This document shows positions 7,601 to 10,211 of a DNA stretch of 10,211 nucleotides, in pieces (the stretch's first letter is position 1; each line of letters starts with the position of its first letter). The notes beneath the pieces are model-generated. The model ran no database searches. It worked only from the letters and a program-made list of their open reading frames with translations, and was not told the origin of the DNA. The position numbers were made by a program, and so were the translations under genes. Source of the stretch: Synura sp. LO234KE (Eukaryota; Sar; Synurophyceae; Synurales; Mallomonadaceae); NCBI GenBank assembly GCA_015143735.1, contig VKHC01000373.1, positions 2,518-12,728 on the forward strand, given 5' to 3'.

Positions 7601-8979
7601 ACAGGCCCGGTTATCCTTACTCTCGTAGTTGCATAAACTCCCACTATGTGACAAGGTCTTTCGGAGCTTTGCTTCGTTTGATAAAATATGTGTATAACAA
7701 CTATGTAAATGTGTTTTATCTTCGCCTTTACAGGAGAACCAAGCGAAACTGTTTAAAGAAATCATACAGTTTTCTCCGGGGAAACTTCAAGGAGGCGGAG
7801 GGTCTGGACTTGGCCTTTACAGTAAGTTCGAATATCCCAATATTCAAGGCGGAATATATATAGTACGTTGAATGATCTCATCTTGATCTTGGTATTATTT
7901 AAGATCCTTTCCATTAATGCTTCTTAATCTAGTGTTTGTAAAGATGGGTTCAATTAGAGCGTAATCAGTCGATACCAATCTAACACAATCTTCTTCTGTT
8001 ATCTGAATGATTTTGTCGTATTCATTATTCATCGTTTAGTTTCCAAAGGCATTGTGGAGATGCATCACGGGAAGATCAGTGTCTATTCAGAAGGAGAAGG
8101 TCACGGCTGTACCTTCACTCTCGAACTGCCTCTATACCGACCCGCTCCCCGATCTTCAAAGAAACAGCGAAATCGAGGCATAGGTCACAGGCACAGATAT
8201 CGCTACAGTAGCTTGTGGTCGAGCGCGGTAAGTGAAGAGGGCGCTGCTGGCGACCTGAGTCCAATCGAGTCCTCTTCAGTCTCTGAAGTTCAAGAAGAAG
8301 CGCGGCATGTTCTACTCGCTAGTATGAATGGAGATGGAGAGGGAGGAGGCTGCAAACTACAAGGAATATGGTCTAGAAATAGAGACAAGGTACACGGGCG
8401 CATGTTGAAAATACTCGTAGTGGACGATGCCCCGATGAATCGCAAGATGCTCTGTCGATTCTTGAAGACACGTTGTGAGGTCCTACATGAGGCGGAGGAT
8501 GGAGCAGAAGCTGTGGAGCTGGTGAAAACAGCATTACATACTAATGTTCCCTACGACGTGGTCCTGATGGACAACCAGATGCCGAATATGACAGGTCCAG
8601 AAGCTGCGACAGAGATGCGTGGGCATAGGTGTGGGTACAAGGGATGTATCATAGGAATCACGGGGAACGCAATGGAAGAAGATCGGCAACAGTATATAAA
8701 CTGTGGAGCGGAATACGTACTGTGTAAGCCTGTAGACGTCACCCAACTGGACGACCTATTGTCAGGTAAGAGGCGGCGGTGTGTCATCCAAGTATATTTT
8801 GTTCATGAGATCTTCGACTTCACCATATGACATATCCTATCATATTAAGCATATATTTAGTTTGATATTTGTCATCGAAATTGGTTTACAAGCTATAAGT
8901 TTTTTGAATATTCATTGACTTATTCACTATTTCGTCTTTTGCTCTACTCGTTTCAGAGTTGGTGGCGACTACACGATAG
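4644..8979 (+). CDS. Gene B: complete eight-TM hybrid histidine kinase (5 exons)
   Basis: Membrane sensor histidine kinase fused to a receiver: by family knowledge it autophosphorylates a His with ATP and transfers phosphate to its receiver Asp. My exons are 4644-5822, 6165-7289, 7734-7821, 8040-8765 and 8957-8979, all GT-AG, giving 1046 residues plus TAG. An in-frame TAA lies upstream and no earlier ATG follows it, so ATG 4644 is the start. Residues 10-285 hold about eight hydrophobic segments, with a Ser/Lys-rich loop near 201-225. HisKA: ISHEMRTPLN with His309, ending at ESG (366-368). HATPase_c: N box FRNLVSNALKF (Asn433, Asn437), G1 DSGVG (761-765), F box LFKEI, G2 GSGLGLY (791-797). Receiver about 918-1040: Asp926/Asp927, phospho-acceptor Asp975 in VVLMDNQMP, Thr1005, Lys1027. 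Odd: about 300 low-complexity residues (456-754) sit between the N box and G1. No motif is missing, so it is probably functional. The sensory ligand is unknown; I do not recognise the membrane module as a named family. Confidence 0.9.
5823..6164 (+). other. Gene B intron 1 (342 nt, phase 0)
   Basis: Donor CAG|GTAAGA and acceptor CCTACAG|GCA. It falls after PFHTQ in the linker between HisKA and HATPase; gene A has a phase-0 intron at the aligned position (after PFLTT). A CTAAC branch-point-like motif lies unusually close to the acceptor and is part of a direct repeat that continues into the exon. I see no gene inside. Confidence 0.85.
6148..6195 (+). repeat. 16-bp direct repeat spanning the intron 1 acceptor of gene B
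   Basis: GTACTCCTAACCTACA occurs exactly at 6148-6163 and again at 6180-6195, offset by 32 nt. The first copy is the end of intron 1, with branch-like CTAAC just before ACAG. The second copy is coding and contributes VLLTY. Only the first copy is followed by AG at the right place, so only it can serve as an acceptor. Confidence 0.9.
6661..6781 (+). repeat. G-rich, strand-asymmetric tract in gene B exon 2
   Basis: The coding strand has many runs of three or more G here, including GGGGTTGGGGTTGGG at 6700-6714, which looks like a ciliate-type telomere repeat. It encodes Gly/Arg/Trp-rich low-complexity sequence in the HATPase insertion. The spacing of G runs would permit a G-quadruplex in DNA or mRNA. 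This is a compositional observation; no structure is demonstrated. Confidence 0.6.
6964..6999 (+). repeat. Degenerate CAC/CAN repeat coding Pro/His/Gln
   Basis: Imperfect trinucleotide repeats (cca, cac, cag) encode PPPPHQHHQQEQ within the insertion of gene B. Such tracts usually mark disordered, length-variable segments. No function is assigned. Confidence 0.6.
7290..7733 (+). other. Gene B intron 2 (444 nt, phase 0)
   Basis: Donor AAG|GTAGGT right after the G1 box (DSGVGISK), acceptor TTTACAG|GAG. Gene A has a phase-0 intron near the aligned point. A long frame stays open across this intron, exon 3 and the start of intron 3, but it is out of frame with the kinase, so I treat it as chance. 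Confidence 0.85.
7822..8039 (+). other. Gene B intron 3 (218 nt, phase 1)
   Basis: Donor ACA|GTAAGT, acceptor CGTTTAG|TTT. It splits the Ile codon immediately after the G2 box GLGLY. Gene A has a phase-1 intron at the same residue, so this intron predates the duplication of the pair. No gene inside. Confidence 0.9.
8766..8956 (+). other. Gene B intron 4 (191 nt, phase 1)
   Basis: Donor CAG|GTAAGA, acceptor GTTTCAG|AGT. It separates the bulk of the receiver (ending DDLLS) from a tiny final coding exon of 23 nt that adds ELVATTR and the stop. Read without splicing, the receiver would instead run on for about 22 unrelated residues. The spliced form has the more natural C-terminal helix end. Confidence 0.8.
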
Positions 8980-9546
8980 GCGTTATTTTTGATTTATTTG
9001 GCCCTGTAGAGCCCTCTCATTCAGCTTTATTTAGTTGTGTATCTGACAGGCATTTTTGATTCGTTTATGCACATCGCTTTTACTGGATTATATGATTATA
9101 TAATAATTCATATTAGAGATGTAACTAAGTCGTTGACGAATTATATATGTCTTCATTCACCCATTTTGAGGATGAAATATAAGAAAGGGTGAGACAGTCA
9201 TCATACCAAGCAAATTAGGTAGTGAAGTGACGAATATATGCTCAAACAAGAGTTTTAGGTTATGGGAGAGTGGGAATGGAGTGACGGTACGAAATGATAT
9301 AACTCTGCTAAATACAGACACGTACTACGGTCGAAGCACTAGATCAGTGCGTAGATATATTGCTTTATTGTTCTATCGAGTCTCCAATATCAATTTTTGT
9401 TGTTATTTCGAAAACCACCTGCAATGAATGGTGAAAAAGTCATAGAATGACATAACAATAAGAGCTGAAACCCGGCCGCACGTCCTCAGCCCAACAAGAC
9501 TAGGCAGTTGTAACAAAGTGTTTTGTACTGTGACGCACTCGACAAG
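8980..9546. other. AT-rich 3' flank of gene B without a recognised gene
   Basis: Downstream of the gene B stop I see AT-rich sequence that must contain the 3' UTR and end of transcription. No canonical AATAAA is evident. Short open frames near 9227-9427 show no domain, no codon pattern like the kinases and no alignment to either paralogue, so I leave them unannotated. From about 9460 the composition becomes GC-richer as it runs into the minus-strand kinase relic. Confidence 0.5.
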
Positions 9547-9649
9547 ACTCACGCCCGTCCCAAGTCCCAGGCCGTTCTCCTCATGATGCTCTCTGGGATC
9601 ATCAGGCGTCATATGACGACACCCCCCTAATTATCCACATCCCCGATTC
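9547..9649 (-). pseudogene. Relic of a histidine-kinase ATPase domain (G1- and G2-like motifs)
   Basis: On the minus strand, VESGMWIIR (GAA codon at 9649-9647) aligns with the DSGVGISK segment of gene B. About 25 codons further on, in a different frame, ENGLGLG (GGC at 9573-9571) aligns with G2 GSGLGLY. It is followed by a GTGAGT (9552-9547), the donor hexamer that also ends gene A's G2 exon. Order and approximate spacing are those of HATPase_c, but the two motifs are out of frame and G1 has lost its Asp and second Gly. The frame holding the G1-like motif is open only 9742-9605. Short motifs only, so moderate to low confidence. Confidence 0.4.
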
Positions 9650-9870
9650 CACCCTAGTGACTTCGCTCCGATCGCCCCCAATCTCCTTCGCGAGTGAAGT
9701 GACCGCATGGCTCAATGAAACGTCCAACTCTTTCTGTCCCCTTTAGTGTCGCTTCGGCACTTCCCCCTGGTCTCCGTTCTCGTCCCAGGCTTACGCGGTA
9801 ATCGCTTCTCCATTAAATTTTTTTAATCTTGAAAATATTTAGGGTAACACGAAAGTTGTTATTACAAAAA
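9650..9870 (-). other. Unassigned stretch between the two kinase relics
   Basis: This should hold the HisKA part if the flanking relics were once one gene. A minus-strand frame open from 9742 reads KELDVSLSHAVTSLAKEIG, which is helix-like. It vaguely resembles the second HisKA helix (AVNTLNELL in gene B), but I cannot align it convincingly. The part 9743-9870 shows nothing recognisable. Confidence 0.25.
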
Positions 9871-10181
9871 ATTATTCGAAGCGAGTTAAAAACTGCCACA
9901 TGCGTGGCATTAGGGAAGTAATAAATTTATAAAGCTAGGAAGCTGAAGAGGATTCGAGAGACGACCGCAGGGGAATCTACTTAAGCATTACTTGCTTTCA
10001 AAATACAGGATTTTGACATATTTTCAAATAGTATCCGAACCAAAATTGAACAAAAGGAAACTGCGCTCTCCACAGGAACAGCTCAAAAACACTAAGCCGA
10101 AAGGAATAAATAAGCAGGCGCGTGTATTCGTGACAATTCAAGGACTGCAGCATATTTGTTCGAACACGCGCAGAAGCAAGT
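9871..10181 (-). pseudogene. Decayed copy of the membrane region of gene A
   Basis: Blocks of this stretch match forward-strand 3900-4245 in gene A exon 1, in the same order. Examples are CCACATGCGTGGCATT against CCACATGCGTAGCATT, GAGACGACCGCAGGG against GAGACGACTGCAGGG, and AGTATCCGAACC shared exactly. Translated on the minus strand, FGYYLKICQNPVF matches FGYYLKLCGNPIF of A, then hits a TGA (10000-9998) where A continues. Upstream the matching frame shifts, and an AT-rich segment of A is missing near 10045. It covers roughly residues 75-185 of A. Closer to A than to B. With the ATPase relic downstream in the same orientation, it is probably one collapsed third copy. Confidence 0.75.
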
Positions 10182-10211
10182 AGGCTAGACCACTGAGCCA
10201 ATAGTCGAATA

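Noticed and set aside
7300-7863. 187-codon plus-strand open frame spanning gene B intron 2, exon 3 and part of intron 3
   Set aside because: It is out of frame with exon 3, whose kinase frame encodes the F box and G2 box with exact splice fit. The translation has no domain and is the kind of Leu/Tyr/Ser-rich text that AT-rich introns give.
9227-9427. 66-codon plus-strand frame downstream of gene B
   Set aside because: No family resemblance, no splice or codon support, and it sits in AT-rich flanking sequence.

Overview
This window is eukaryotic nuclear DNA, probably from a microbial eukaryote. Its two large genes only read through once GT-AG introns (138-706 nt) are removed, and the standard stop codons fit. 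The transmembrane hybrid histidine kinases with an F-[IV]-R-Y-I-S H-box lead recall stramenopile (heterokont algal) kinases. That is recollection of a family style, not a search, so the lineage is tentative.

Layout. Gene A (minus strand, 4467 down to 1, truncated at the left edge) and gene B (plus strand, 4644-8979, complete) are divergent paralogues separated by 176 bp. Both encode about eight membrane segments, a HisKA dimerisation/phosphotransfer region, a HATPase_c region interrupted by low-complexity sequence, and a C-terminal receiver. Splicing B in five exons gives a 1046-residue hybrid kinase with every catalytic motif intact: His309, N box, G1, G2, and receiver Asp975. Splicing A in at least six exons gives 891 residues up to the window edge. 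A has Asn where the phospho-accepting His should be, and eroded G1 and G2 boxes, but it keeps an open frame and the start of a receiver. The pair therefore looks like an active hybrid kinase beside a pseudokinase/receiver protein.

Right flank. From 8980 to about 9540 is non-coding and AT-rich. On the minus strand beyond it lie relics of a third, A-like kinase: an ATPase-domain remnant (about 9547-9649) and a frameshifted, stop-interrupted copy of part of A's membrane region (about 9871-10181). The locus thus holds one intact, one apparently catalytically dead and one decayed copy.

How they may work together (inference): B would sense a signal through its membrane module, autophosphorylate and pass phosphate to its own receiver. 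A could heterodimerise with B through the shared membrane/HisKA architecture, or act as a receiver or decoy. The short intergenic region suggests shared regulation. Exon boundaries were set by hand from splice consensus and A/B alignment. The least certain point is A between 1744 and 1352, where a short G1-box exon could be missing.
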